From Achromobacter xylosoxidans (GTDB taxonomy: Bacteria > Pseudomonadota > Gammaproteobacteria > Burkholderiales > Burkholderiaceae_B): 64,000 nucleotides of DNA. Below the pieces are notes generated by a model that saw only the letters and a list, made by a program, of their open reading frames with translations, did no database searches and was not told where the DNA came from. Every line of letters begins with the position of its first letter. The stretch's first letter is position 1. Location: the NCBI RefSeq assembly GCF_014490035.1, contig NZ_CP061008.1, positions 1,302,001 to 1,366,000 on the forward strand, read 5' to 3'. Below are positions 1-8,369 of this stretch, in pieces. Position numbers and translations under genes: made by a program.

Positions 1-954
1 CGCTACCCCCTGGCGCTGTCGCAGGTGTCCAGCGTGCTGGCCGGGCTCGCATTGCCGGACGGCCTGGCGAACTGGCTGCCGTCGGTCGGCGCCACGGAGC
101 ATCGCGTCGTCATGCAGGTGCGCTTGCCGCGCGTGCTGCTGGCGGTGCTGGCCGGATCCAGCCTGGCGATGTGCGGCGCGGCGCTGCAAGGCGCTTTCCG
201 CAATCCGCTGGTCGGGCCGCAGATCCTGGGCATTTCCTCGGGCGCGGCGTTTGGCGGCTGCGCGGCGATCCTGTTGTTCTCATCGCTGTGGGCAACGCTG
301 GGCCTGGCGTTTGCCGGGGGCCTGCTGGCGGTGGCCGTGGTCTATCTGCTGGGCCGTTCCAACGGCCGCACGACGATCCTGATGCTGGTGCTGGCGGGCG
401 TGGTGACCAGCGCCTTCTTTTCCGCGTTGATATCGCTGACCACGTACTTCGCGGATCCGAACGACAGCTTGCCGGCCATCGTGTTCTGGCTGATGGGCAG
501 CTTCGCCACCGCAACCTACGTCAAGCTGGCGGCCGCCGTGCCGCCCATCGTGGCTGGCATGGCGCTGCTGGTCGCGCTGCGTTTCCGCATCAACGTGCTG
601 TCCTTGGGCGACGAGCAGGCCAGCGCCATGGGTATCGCCGTGGAGCCCTTGCGTTGGCTGCTGCTGGGCTGCGCCACGCTGGTGGTGTCGGCCAGCGTGG
701 CCGTATCGGGCACGGTGGGCTGGGTGGGATTGGTGGTGCCGCACATTGCGCGCATGTTGGTCGGCCCCGACCACCGGGTGCTGCTGCCGGCCAGCGCCCT
801 GATCGGCGGCACCTACATGGTGTGGGTCGATACCGTGGCCCGCAGCGCCACCAGCGCCGAGATTCCGCTGGGCGTGATTACCGCGCTGATCGGCGCGCCG
901 CTGTTCGCATGGCTGTTGCGCCGCGCCCAGAGCAAGGGGGCGCAGCATGCTTGA
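1..954 (+). CDS. FecCD-family ABC transporter permease (5' end cut by window)
   Basis: Inner-membrane permease of an iron-siderophore, haem or cobalamin type ABC importer. The frame is open from the first base of the window, so the true start lies upstream; about 317 residues are visible against 330-350 usual for the family. It shows the family hallmarks: a R-L-P-R-V-L stretch near the visible N-terminus followed by G-x-x-Q-x-x-x-R-N-P-L, many hydrophobic segments, and the late V-G-L-V-V-P-H-I-A-R loop that contacts the ATPase. The stop overlaps the start of the ATPase gene by 8 bases, so the two are translationally coupled. The substrate cannot be read from the sequence; the TonB receptor downstream suggests a large metal chelate or haem. 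Confidence 0.93.
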   Translation, partial: RYPLALSQVSSVLAGLALPDGLANWLPSVGATEHRVVMQVRLPRVLLAVLAGSSLAMCGAALQGAFRNPLVGPQILGISSGAAFGGCAAILLFSSLWATLGLAFAGGLLAVAVVYLLGRSNGRTTILMLVLAGVVTSAFFSALISLTTYFADPNDSLPAIVFWLMGSFATATYVKLAAAVPPIVAGMALLVALRFRINVLSLGDEQASAMGIAVEPLRWLLLGCATLVVSASVAVSGTVGWVGLVVPHIARMLVGPDHRVLLPASALIGGTYMVWVDTVARSATSAEIPLGVITALIGAPLFAWLLRRAQSKGAQHA

Positions 955-1684
955 ACTTGCACAACTGTCCGTGCAGGCAGGCGGCCGGCGCCTGCTGAGC
1001 GACCTGTCCTTGAGTCTGCCCGCGGGCCAGATCCTGGCCGTGCTGGGGCCGAACGGGCGCGGCAAGACGACGCTGCTGCGCACGATATTGGGGCTGAACC
1101 CTCCTGCCGCGGGCACCGTGCGCCTGCAAGGCCACGCCGCCTATGTTCCGCAGCGCAGCGACACGCTCTACGCCTACGACGTGCTGACCATGGTCAGCAT
1201 GGGGCGCGCGCGGCATCTGCGCTGGTATGCGGCGCCTGGCGCCCGGGACTGGAGCATCGCTCGCGACTGCCTGGGGCAGGTCGGCCTGGGGCATCTGGCG
1301 GACCGCCCGTTCCACGCCTTGAGCGGCGGCGAGCAACAACTGGCCTGCATTGCGCGCGCCTTGGCCAGCGCCAGTCCCATCATCATCCTGGACGAGCCCG
1401 CGGCGGCCCTGGACCTGCGCAACCAGGACGTGGTTTTGTCGCTGCTGCGCCGGCTGGCGCAGGAGCAGGGCCTGGCGGTGGTTTTCACCACGCACCAGCC
1501 GCAGCACGCGCAACACATCGCCGACCAGACCCTGCTCATGCATGCCGGCGCTTGCGAAACCGGCCCCACCGCCAGCATGTGCGTGGACGAGCGCCTGAGC
1601 CGCCTGTATGGCCTGCCGGTGCGCGTGGCCACGTTGCACGGCGAGTCCGGCGACATCGTCGGCGTGATCCCCGTCTTCCGTTGA
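947..1684 (+). CDS. FecE/FepC-type ABC transporter ATPase
   Basis: Cytoplasmic ATPase that powers the FecCD permease encoded just upstream. At 245 residues it is the usual length. Visible motifs are Walker A GPNGRGKTTL near residue 31, the signature LSGGEQQ near 125, Walker B IIILDEPAAALD and the switch histidine in TTHQP. The arginine inside Walker A sits at a variable position, so the loop still fits GxxxxGKT. It overlaps the permease gene by 8 bases and is followed after 3 bases by the next gene, which supports one operon. The substrate is not determinable from the ATPase. Confidence 0.93.
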   Translation: MLELAQLSVQAGGRRLLSDLSLSLPAGQILAVLGPNGRGKTTLLRTILGLNPPAAGTVRLQGHAAYVPQRSDTLYAYDVLTMVSMGRARHLRWYAAPGARDWSIARDCLGQVGLGHLADRPFHALSGGEQQLACIARALASASPIIILDEPAAALDLRNQDVVLSLLRRLAQEQGLAVVFTTHQPQHAQHIADQTLLMHAGACETGPTASMCVDERLSRLYGLPVRVATLHGESGDIVGVIPVFR

Positions 1685-1687
1685 ATC

Positions 1688-2293
1688 ATGAAAAACAAGA
1701 TTGCCTACCTGAACAACTGGAGCGGGGACGGTCCCGCCGCGCTGACCGGCGGCGCCGCGCCGCGCGCGGCCTGCGTGCCGCTGTATCAACTGCATGAGCG
1801 CGATCTTTCCGGATTCCGCGCGCTGCTGCTCCCGGCACACACGGACCAGCGCTATCTGTTGCAGCAGGGCGCGCTGCTGGAAGCCTATCTGGAATCGGGC
1901 GGCACGCTGGTCTTCAACGGCCATGTTGCCTATCCCTTTCTGCGCTGGCTCGCGCCCTTCGTGCCGGGCTCCGGCGCGGGCATCGCGGGCCTGCGAGTGC
2001 AGCGCGCCGCGCCCCATCCGCTCTTTGACGGCGTGGATCCCGAGCACCTGACGTTCCGCCGCGGCGTGGCTGGCTTTTACGCCCGCGGCAGCAACCCCGC
2101 GCCGGCCGGCGCGCTGGTCCTCAACACGCTGGGACCTGACGCCCAGGCCATCGATTGGATCCTGGCCCTGCCGGGCGGCGGGCGGCTGCTGGTGCATTCC
2201 GGCAATGACCTGTGGATGTATGCCGGCAGCGCCGACAGCGCCGGCCGCATCGTCCCGCAACTGTGCGCCTGGCTGAACGGAGATGCGGCATGA
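1688..2293 (+). CDS. Putative glutamine-amidotransferase-fold protein, first of a pair
   Basis: A 201-residue protein with no signal peptide or membrane segment, function unknown. The layout resembles class I glutamine amidotransferase/ThuA-like folds: a strand ending in F-R-A-L-L-L-P, a helix, then ESGGTLVFNGHVAYP, and late in the chain H-P-L-F-D-G-V and GGGRLLVHSGND. I see no Cys-His-Glu triad, so it may not be an amidotransferase enzyme. It starts 3 bases after the ATPase gene and ends in an ATGA overlap with the next gene, whose product has a similar layout (D-A-L-I-V-S-C, G-K-T-L-V-A-M-G, H-P-L-F-R). The tight coupling ties it to metal-chelate uptake. The fold assignment is inference from pattern only. 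Confidence 0.6.
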   Translation: MKNKIAYLNNWSGDGPAALTGGAAPRAACVPLYQLHERDLSGFRALLLPAHTDQRYLLQQGALLEAYLESGGTLVFNGHVAYPFLRWLAPFVPGSGAGIAGLRVQRAAPHPLFDGVDPEHLTFRRGVAGFYARGSNPAPAGALVLNTLGPDAQAIDWILALPGGGRLLVHSGNDLWMYAGSADSAGRIVPQLCAWLNGDAA

Positions 2294-2940
2294 CTGCAGG
2301 CCCCACCCCCGTGATCGCGGCGCTGGACGCCGGCACCTATTACCACCATCGCACCTTCCGCACGCCGGAGCTGATGCCGCATATCGACCGCACGATATAC
2401 ATCCGCGACCTGGACCCGGCCGCGCTGGAGGGCTGCGATGCGCTGATCGTGTCCTGCCGCAGCAATCCGGATCTGCTGACGCCGCACCGGGAACTCTGGC
2501 GCCGCTTCCTGGCCGCGGGCAAGACCCTGGTCGCCATGGGCGAAACGCATTCCGAACGCTGGCTGGACGGCGTGCGCTGGACCCCGTCCGAAGTGAACTT
2601 CTGGTGGTGGAAGGAGCCGGACGCCGACTCCGGCCTGCGCCTGGCGGCGCCCGAACATCCGCTGTTCCGCTATTTGACGCTGGCCGACGCCACCTGGCAT
2701 CAGCACGGTTCCTTCGCGCCGCCGCCGGGCGCGCTGTCCCTGATCGACAAGGCCGGCGCCGGATCGGTGCTGTACGAAGACAGGTGCAGCACGCCGGGCC
2801 GGCTGATCGTGACCTCGCTGGACCCGATGTACCACCACGGCAGCTATTTCATGCCGGCGTCCAGCCGCTTCCTGCGCGGGTTTCTGCCCTGGTTGAAGGA
2901 TTCCACGCCTGCCGTCGGTCAGGACATCCCTCCCGGCTGA
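2290..2940 (+). CDS. Putative glutamine-amidotransferase-fold protein, second of a pair
   Basis: A 216-residue cytoplasmic protein of unknown function. The ATG at 2290 overlaps the stop of the preceding gene (ATGA), which decides the start over a longer in-frame reading. It opens V-I-A-A-L-D-A-G-T-Y-Y-H-H-R, then has a strand-helix unit ending D-A-L-I-V-S-C-R, followed by AAGKTLVAMGETHSERWLDG. A tryptophan-rich stretch, NFWWWKEPDADSG, and a late MYHHGSYF are rich in aromatic and histidine residues. The arrangement parallels the upstream gene, so the two may be diverged paralogues that act together. The Cys in VSCRS sits roughly where a class I amidotransferase nucleophile elbow could be, but the surrounding motif is not canonical. 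Confidence 0.6.
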   Translation: MTAGPTPVIAALDAGTYYHHRTFRTPELMPHIDRTIYIRDLDPAALEGCDALIVSCRSNPDLLTPHRELWRRFLAAGKTLVAMGETHSERWLDGVRWTPSEVNFWWWKEPDADSGLRLAAPEHPLFRYLTLADATWHQHGSFAPPPGALSLIDKAGAGSVLYEDRCSTPGRLIVTSLDPMYHHGSYFMPASSRFLRGFLPWLKDSTPAVGQDIPPG

Positions 2941-2996
2941 CGCAGCGCGGCTCTCCGCGCCCATTCCGATTTTGCCCCTCTCTCTTGTGTGCTTGT

Positions 2997-5153
2997 ATGC
3001 AACGCTCCTATTTGTATGCCCCCTTGGTCGGCGCCGGACTGCTGACCGCCGCCATGGCCGCGCCCAGCGCCGCCGCCGACGTTCCGCAACTGCCGTCGAT
3101 CCAGGTCACGGCCGAAGGCCAGCCCGATGACGGCCGCCTGCGGCCGATGGGGGCGACGCCGCCCGCGGCCTCGATCGACCACAATGTCACGCAGGCAGTC
3201 AGCGTGGTCGACAGCCAGGACATCGACCGGCTGAACACGATGAGCACGCTGGACCTGCTGGGCCGCGTGCCCAACGCCACCATCAGCCGCAGTGGGGGCA
3301 TCGCCGGTACGCTATTCCTGCGCGGGCTGAACACCAACGACATGCGGGTGCCGATGTTCATCGACGGCGACCGCTTCCGCGGCCGCAATACGCTGCAGTT
3401 CATGCTGATCAGTCCGACCGAGATCGAACAAGTCGAAGTGGTGCGCGGGCCGAACTCCTCGCGCTTCGGCAGCGATGGCCTGGGCGGGCTGGTCAATTTC
3501 GTAACCAAGCGGGCGCACGGCAACCTGAGCCAGCCCTTTGGCCTGAACGGCGGCGAGGCTTCGGTCACGTACAACACCAACGGCGATGGCGTGCAGAGCA
3601 ACGTGGCGCTGGAAGGCGCCGGCGACGGCTTCGACCTGCGCGTTTACGCCACCGGACGCCGCGCCAGCAACTATGACAGCGCGGCGGGCGAAGTGCCGAA
3701 CAGCGACTTCCGCGGCGCGGGCGGGGGCATCGTGCTGGGCTACATGCCGGATGCGCGCCAACGCATCGAGGCCAGCGCCCGCGTGGCCTACGTCAAGGAC
3801 GGCGCGGCCGGCACGGTGCCGCCGTATCCGCTGAGCTATAGCCGCCGCGATCCGCTCAAGGTGAAGCAGGGCAGGCTGGCCTACAGCGGCGAGTTCGACG
3901 GCGCCATCAGCGCGCTCAAGGCCAGCGTCTATGTGAACGAGTTCGGCACCGTCATGGCTACGCACAACGAAACCAATCCGGCGCGCGTGGTCGACGCGCG
4001 CAACAACGTGATCGGTCCCGTCGTGTGGGGCGGCAGCGTGGCCGCCACGGTGCCTTGGGCCGACACCAATACGACTTTTGGCCTGGACTTCATGCACGAG
4101 CGCCGTCCCGGATCGGAATCGCGCAGCGATATCACGGTGCGTCGTCCCAACGGCACCACCACCACCAGCACGCCCTACGTCAAGACCGGACCGGACCAGT
4201 ACCAGACCAACGTCGGCGCGTTCCTGACCACGGAGTGGAAACCCGCTCCCAAATGGACCGTTACTGCTGGCGGCCGGTTCGACTGGTTCAAGTCCGACGT
4301 GGGACTGGAGCCCTTGCCGTCGCCCAATCTGCTGCCGGCATTCCGCGCCGCGCAGAACACGACCGAGACCGCCACCACCGGCAGCCTGGGGCTGTCCTAC
4401 CGCGCCACCGAAGTCGTCGAACTGCTGGGCAGCGTGGGCAGCTCGTTCCGCATGCCGTGGACCTCGGAGATGTTCAGCAGCGGCTATACCGGCACCAGCT
4501 ACACCATTCCGAATCCGGGCCTGAAACCGGAGCGCGGCGTGACCGTGGAGGCCGGCACCCGGCTGCACTTCGAGCAGGCCACCGTCGGCTTGACCGCCTT
4601 CAGCAGCAACTACAGCGACTTTCTGGAGAACGTCACCACCACCTATGAAGGCCTGCCCGCCACGCAGCGCCGCAACGTGGGCAAGGCGCGGATCCAGGGC
4701 CTGGAGCTGGATTGGCGCTGGCAGCTGAGCCGCGAGGTCAACCTGTACGGCAACGCCAGCTACCTGTACGGCACCAACCGCACGACCGACACGCCGCTGC
4801 AATCGATCGCGCCCTTCAGCGGCCTGGTCGGCCTGCAATACATGAGCCCCAATGAAGCCTATGCCTTGAGCGGCGAACTGCAATGGGCCAAGGGCCAGAG
4901 CCGCTACGCGGAACGCGCGGAGTATCCGGCGGCGGGCTTTGGCGTCGTGAATCTTTACGCCCAGTTCCAGCTGGATCGCCTTGGGCTGCCGCAGCTAGGC
5001 AATACCCAGGTCGTGCTGGGCGTGAACAACCTGTTCGACCGCGCCTACCGCACCGCGGCGACCTCATCCAACGTGGCCTACGCCATGACGGATCTGAATC
5101 CGCTGCTGGAACCCGGCCGCAGTTTCAGCCTGACGCTGCGCACGCGCTTCTGA
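2997..5153 (+). CDS. TonB-dependent outer-membrane receptor, haem/chelate type
   Basis: A 718-residue outer-membrane receptor that should bring the substrate of the adjacent FecCD importer into the periplasm. The ATG at 2997 is chosen because it starts a signal peptide (cleavage probably after P-S-A-A-A near residue 22); the frame is open further upstream but that part is out of register with the real gene there. The TonB-box region reads IQVTAEG, the plug contains LFLRGLNTNDMRVPMFIDG and VEVVRGPNSSRFGSDGLGG, and the barrel ends in a terminal Phe. Mid-barrel FRMPWTSEMF followed by NPGLKPERG recalls the FRAP/NPNL pattern of haem receptors, but the ligand is not certain. Confidence 0.9.
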   Translation: MQRSYLYAPLVGAGLLTAAMAAPSAAADVPQLPSIQVTAEGQPDDGRLRPMGATPPAASIDHNVTQAVSVVDSQDIDRLNTMSTLDLLGRVPNATISRSGGIAGTLFLRGLNTNDMRVPMFIDGDRFRGRNTLQFMLISPTEIEQVEVVRGPNSSRFGSDGLGGLVNFVTKRAHGNLSQPFGLNGGEASVTYNTNGDGVQSNVALEGAGDGFDLRVYATGRRASNYDSAAGEVPNSDFRGAGGGIVLGYMPDARQRIEASARVAYVKDGAAGTVPPYPLSYSRRDPLKVKQGRLAYSGEFDGAISALKASVYVNEFGTVMATHNETNPARVVDARNNVIGPVVWGGSVAATVPWADTNTTFGLDFMHERRPGSESRSDITVRRPNGTTTTSTPYVKTGPDQYQTNVGAFLTTEWKPAPKWTVTAGGRFDWFKSDVGLEPLPSPNLLPAFRAAQNTTETATTGSLGLSYRATEVVELLGSVGSSFRMPWTSEMFSSGYTGTSYTIPNPGLKPERGVTVEAGTRLHFEQATVGLTAFSSNYSDFLENVTTTYEGLPATQRRNVGKARIQGLELDWRWQLSREVNLYGNASYLYGTNRTTDTPLQSIAPFSGLVGLQYMSPNEAYALSGELQWAKGQSRYAERAEYPAAGFGVVNLYAQFQLDRLGLPQLGNTQVVLGVNNLFDRAYRTAATSSNVAYAMTDLNPLLEPGRSFSLTLRTRF

Positions 5154-5218
5154 GTCGGCTTGTCCGCCCCGGCGCGCCCAGGCGCGTCATTCAATCCCAG
5201 ACCCACCCACGCGCAGGC

Positions 5219-5239
5219 GGGCCGCCATGGCGGCGGCCC
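5219..5239 (+). terminator. GC hairpin after the TonB receptor gene
   Basis: Perfect 8-base arms GGGCCGCC and GGCGGCCC around a 5-base loop, in the 114-base gap between the receptor and the FmdE-like gene. There is no T run, so it may be a weak terminator or an mRNA-stabilising hairpin that lowers expression of the last gene. Confidence 0.4.
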
Positions 5240-5267
5240 GTCGCCGCGCACGATACGGAGAGAATCC

Positions 5268-5810
5268 ATGATCACCCCTGAACAACAAGTTTCCTCATTG
5301 ACCGTGATGGCCGAGGAAGGGCCGCTGCCCATCTGTTTCGACGCGGTCCAGGCCTATCATGGCCATGGCGCGCTTGCCATGCTGGCGCTGACTTTCCAGG
5401 GTCTGCGCGGCGCGCTGTCCAGGCTGGAACAGGATGGCGTGCCAGTGCCGCGCAAGGAGTTGTCCGTCATTAGCGGGCATCCCGGCCCAGGCGTGCGCGA
5501 CGCATTCGAATTCGTCACGCGCGCCGTCACGCGCGGTTGCTACGAGGTGGACCTGACGCTGCCCGAAGCGCGCTACAGCCGCGGCGCGGACAAGTCATAC
5601 AGCTTCCATCTGCGCCGCGGCGCGCGCAGCGTCCAGGGCGTGTTGCGCCCCGGCGTGCTGCCGCCGGAATTTTTTGACTTGCTGGGAAATCCCGCGCCGA
5701 ACGCCCAGCGCGTTCACGCCGAACTGCGGCGCGATATCGCCGCGCGGGTCATCGCGGCCGAACCTGCAACGCTGTTCGATTTTCGGGCAATGGAAAGCCA
5801 GGAGGGCTGA
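5268..5810 (+). CDS. FmdE-like protein of unknown function
   Basis: A 180-residue soluble protein. The ATG at 5268 has a GGAG Shine-Dalgarno about 7 bases upstream. Near residue 28 it reads AVQAYHGHGALAMLALTFQG, which recalls the HGH-led helix of FmdE-family proteins, and later ISGHPGPGVRDAFEFVTRA. The Cys usual after HGH in FmdE (HGHxCPG) is absent here, and H-P-G-P-G appears in a second place, so any metal site would differ. It is the last gene of the uptake operon and may bind or process the imported metal or chelate. The family assignment is tentative. Confidence 0.5.
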   Translation: MITPEQQVSSLTVMAEEGPLPICFDAVQAYHGHGALAMLALTFQGLRGALSRLEQDGVPVPRKELSVISGHPGPGVRDAFEFVTRAVTRGCYEVDLTLPEARYSRGADKSYSFHLRRGARSVQGVLRPGVLPPEFFDLLGNPAPNAQRVHAELRRDIAARVIAAEPATLFDFRAMESQEG

Positions 5811-5863
5811 GACGGCAGGGACGGCGGGCCTGACGGGGGCTCGCCCCACCGGCTCCTGCCGTC
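5811..5863. terminator. Inverted repeat filling a convergent intergenic gap
   Basis: GACGGCAGG at 5811-5819 and CCTGCCGTC at 5855-5863 form a perfect 9-base inverted repeat that exactly spans the space between two convergent stop codons. The loop is itself GC-rich and can fold further. With no T run on either side it is a plausible bidirectional, structure-driven terminator. Confidence 0.5.
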
Positions 5864-6619
5864 CTACAGCGCGGCATCCTGCGTCAGCGTCGATATGAAC
5901 GCCGCCGTGCGCGGGTCCGCCGGCTGGCTGAACAGCGTGCGCGAGTCGCCGGATTCGACCACCGAGCCATCCAGCAGGAACACCACTTCGCGCGATACGC
6001 TGGCCGCCAGGCGCAGGTCGTGGGTGGCCATCAGCATGGTCATGCCTTCGGCGGCGAGCTGGCGCAGCACGTCCACCACTTCGGCGGCCAGGCCCGGATC
6101 CAGCGCCGAGGTCGGCTCGTCGCACAGCAGCACGCGCGGCGCGGGCGCCAGCGCGCGGGCGATGGCCACGCGCTGCTGCTGTCCGCCCGACAGGTTGGCG
6201 GGCCAGGCGTCGCGCTTTTCCAGCATGCCGACCTTGCGCAGCAATTCCTCGGCGCGGGCGCGCGCGCGGTCCAGCGGCCACTTCTGCACGGTCAGCAGGC
6301 CTTCCATGACATTGCCGATCACGGTCTGGTGCGGGAACAGCTGGAAGTTCTGGAACACCATGCCGGTCTGCTTGCGCACGCGCTGGACCTGGTCGCGCGA
6401 GAGCTTGCGGCCGGGTTCGAAATGCACCGTTTCCGGGCCGATCTCCAGCGTGCCTCGGTCCGGCACTTCCAGCAGGTTCACGCAGCGCAGCAAGGTGCTC
6501 TTGCCGCTGCCGGACGGGCCGATCAGGGCGGTGACGCTGCCTTCGGCGATGCTCACGTCCACCTGCTTGAGCACGGGATTGCCGCCGAACGCCTTTTCTA
6601 TCTTTTCCAGGCGGATCAT
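5864..6619 (-). CDS. Polar amino acid ABC transporter ATPase (cystine/glutamine type)
   Basis: Cytoplasmic ATPase of 251 residues, the length typical for GlnQ/TcyN-type proteins. Motifs: Walker A GPSGSGKSTL near residue 34, Q-loop F-Q-N-F-Q-L-F-P-H, signature LSGGQQQR, Walker B VLLCDEPTSALD and switch ATHD. It is the last gene of a three-gene minus-strand operon (binding protein, permease, ATPase) and its ATG overlaps the permease stop by 4 bases. The binding protein suggests cystine or a related amino acid. Confidence 0.93.
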   Translation of the reverse strand: MIRLEKIEKAFGGNPVLKQVDVSIAEGSVTALIGPSGSGKSTLLRCVNLLEVPDRGTLEIGPETVHFEPGRKLSRDQVQRVRKQTGMVFQNFQLFPHQTVIGNVMEGLLTVQKWPLDRARARAEELLRKVGMLEKRDAWPANLSGGQQQRVAIARALAPAPRVLLCDEPTSALDPGLAAEVVDVLRQLAAEGMTMLMATHDLRLAASVSREVVFLLDGSVVESGDSRTLFSQPADPRTAAFISTLTQDAAL

Positions 6620-7365
6620 CGGTTTTTCTCGGTAAAGACCGCGTGCTGGCCGAAGCGCCGTTCCAGGCGCACCTGCGCGGCGGACAGGACGGAACTGAAC
6701 ACCAGGTAGATCAGCGCCGCCTCGGTGTACAGGATCAGCGGTTCATAGGTGACGGCGGCAATGCGCTGCGCCGCCTGGAAGATCTCGGGCACGGTCAGCA
6801 CCGCCGCCAGCGAGGTGTCCTTGACCAGCGCGATGAAGGAATTGGACAGGGGCGGCACGGCCACCCGCGCCGCCTGCGGCAGGATGGTCCGGCGCAGCGC
6901 CTGCGCCCGCGTCATGCTCAGCGAGTACGCCGCTTCCCATTGGCCCTTGGTGATGGACTCGATGGCGCCGCGGATCACTTCCGAGTTGTACGCGCCCACG
7001 TTGAGGGTGAAGCCGATCAGCGCGGCCGGCAGCGGATCCAGCACGATGCCGACGCTGGGCAGGCCGTAGAAGATCACGAACAGCTGCACCAGCAGCGGCG
7101 TGCCGCGGATCAGCCAGACGTAGAAGCGCACCACGGCCACCAGCGGCGCCGGTCCGAACAGCCGGATCAGCGCCACCACGAAGGCCAGCGCCAGGCCCAG
7201 CGCGAATGACATCAGCGTCAGCGGAACCGTGAACATCAGCCCCGCGTGCAGCAGGGGCCAGAACGAGTCCAGCATCAGTTGCACCCAGGCCGGCACCGCC
7301 CAGTTGCCGAGTTGCGCCAGCAGCCAGTCGGGCAGGACGGATTGCAGCCAGGGGGGTAGCGTCAT
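6616..7365 (-). CDS. Polar amino acid ABC transporter permease
   Basis: Inner-membrane permease of the His/Glu/Gln/Arg/opine family, 249 residues. It has several hydrophobic segments, the family's early F-Y-V-W-L-I-R-G-T-P-L-L-V-Q motif, and the EAA loop EAAYSLSMTRAQALRRTILPQA that docks the ATPase. About 20 extra N-terminal residues precede the first membrane segment compared with TcyL-type permeases. It lies 15 bases downstream of the binding-protein gene and overlaps the ATPase gene by 4 bases. A single permease gene implies a homodimer. Confidence 0.93.
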   Translation of the reverse strand: MTLPPWLQSVLPDWLLAQLGNWAVPAWVQLMLDSFWPLLHAGLMFTVPLTLMSFALGLALAFVVALIRLFGPAPLVAVVRFYVWLIRGTPLLVQLFVIFYGLPSVGIVLDPLPAALIGFTLNVGAYNSEVIRGAIESITKGQWEAAYSLSMTRAQALRRTILPQAARVAVPPLSNSFIALVKDTSLAAVLTVPEIFQAAQRIAAVTYEPLILYTEAALIYLVFSSVLSAAQVRLERRFGQHAVFTEKNR

Positions 7366-7380
7366 ATGCGCTCCGCTCGC

Positions 7381-8163
7381 TTATTGCGCCGACAGGTCCG
7401 TGCCGAAATACTTGACCGAGATGGTTTTGTAGGTGCCGTCCGCCTTGATGTCGGCCAGCGCCTTGTTGATGGCGGCCTGCAGTTCGGGGTTGCCCTTGCG
7501 GATCAGCACGCCCGAATTGCTGAACTCGGCGGTCTTGTCGGTGGCGGCGATCTTTACCTTGGCATTGGGCTTCTGCTTCTTGAAGTCCAGGAACGACAGG
7601 TTGTCGTTCACCGTGGCCTCGACCCGACCCGAGGTCAGCAGGTCGATGGCTTCATTGAAGCCCTGCACAGCAATCACTTCCGCGCCGTGCTGTTGCGCCA
7701 GCTTGCCGAAGTTGCTGGTCAGCGTGTTGGCGGATTTCTTGCCCTTCAGGTCGTCGAAGGACTTGATGCTGGTGTTGTCGTCGCGCACGATCAGCACGGC
7801 GGCGGACGAGATGTAGGGATCCGAGAAGTCGTACTTGGCGCGGCGCGCGTCGGTGATGCCGACCTGGTTGATCACCGCGTCGTAGCGCTTGGCGTCCAGG
7901 CCGGCGATCAGGCCGTCCCACTTGCCTTCGACGAATTGCGCCTTGACGCCCAGGCGTTCCGCGATGGCGCGGCCGATGTCCACGTCAAACCCGGTAAGCT
8001 GGCCGGATGCGTCGTGGAAAGTGAAGGGGGCGTAGGTGCCTTCGGTGCCGATCTTGAACACGCCGGCGGATTTGATCTGGTCCAGTCCGGATTGGGCATG
8101 GGCCGCGGACAAGGCGGCGACCTGGACGAGGCCGGCGACGAACAGCGTACGGAAGAGTTTCAT
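7381..8163 (-). CDS. Periplasmic amino acid (cystine-like) binding protein
   Basis: Secreted solute-binding protein family 3 protein, 260 residues, with a signal peptide cleaved after A-A-H-A. The mature part begins S-G-L-D-Q-I-K-S-A-G and contains GTEGTYAPFTFHD, LTGFDVDIGRAIAERLGV, KWDGLIAGLDAKRYDAVINQ and KYDFSDPY, which line up well with the cystine-binding protein FliY/TcyJ. Cystine is therefore the best guess, though diaminopimelate or another polar amino acid is possible. It is first in its operon; its Shine-Dalgarno (GGAG) can pair with a complementary segment upstream, described separately. Confidence 0.9.
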   Translation of the reverse strand: MKLFRTLFVAGLVQVAALSAAHAQSGLDQIKSAGVFKIGTEGTYAPFTFHDASGQLTGFDVDIGRAIAERLGVKAQFVEGKWDGLIAGLDAKRYDAVINQVGITDARRAKYDFSDPYISSAAVLIVRDDNTSIKSFDDLKGKKSANTLTSNFGKLAQQHGAEVIAVQGFNEAIDLLTSGRVEATVNDNLSFLDFKKQKPNAKVKIAATDKTAEFSNSGVLIRKGNPELQAAINKALADIKADGTYKTISVKYFGTDLSAQ

Positions 8164-8170
8164 GGCGGTG

Positions 8171-8209
8171 CTCCACGGATGGCAGATATCTCGGTGGAGA
8201 GCATCCGTG
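8171..8209 (-). promoter_or_regulatory. Mutually exclusive hairpins in the binding-protein leader
   Basis: In the leader of the amino acid binding-protein gene, GTGGAG (8176-8171 on the minus strand), which contains the Shine-Dalgarno, can pair with CTCCAC at 8199-8194. An 8-base alternative pairs CATCCGTG at 8181-8174 with CACGGATG at 8209-8202. Both use bases 8174-8176, so only one can form at a time. Further upstream (8251-8290) the DNA is AT-rich and is the likely promoter region, but I could not fix -35/-10 hexamers. Confidence 0.35.
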
Positions 8210-8369
8210 CCTGCAATGCCCTCCGGCGTAGCCGCACTCTAACAACGCGTCTATTTTTCCACAAAGCATAAGGAATAGTAAAAATATAGCGGCAAGTCAT
8301 ATGGCGATACCCATGCTCCGGCGCGTTGCCGCCGGGGTTCATCCAGGCAGGACTTCAGTGGAGATCGGT

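Noticed and set aside
947..1684. Defective ATPase because of Arg in Walker A (GPNGRGKTT)
   Set aside because: The Arg occupies a variable position; the G-x4-G-K-T frame, signature and Walker B are intact.
2283..2996. Apparent N-terminal extension of the TonB receptor to 956 residues
   Set aside because: The added part lies out of frame over a real gene (2290-2940), and the ATG at 2997 starts a proper signal peptide.
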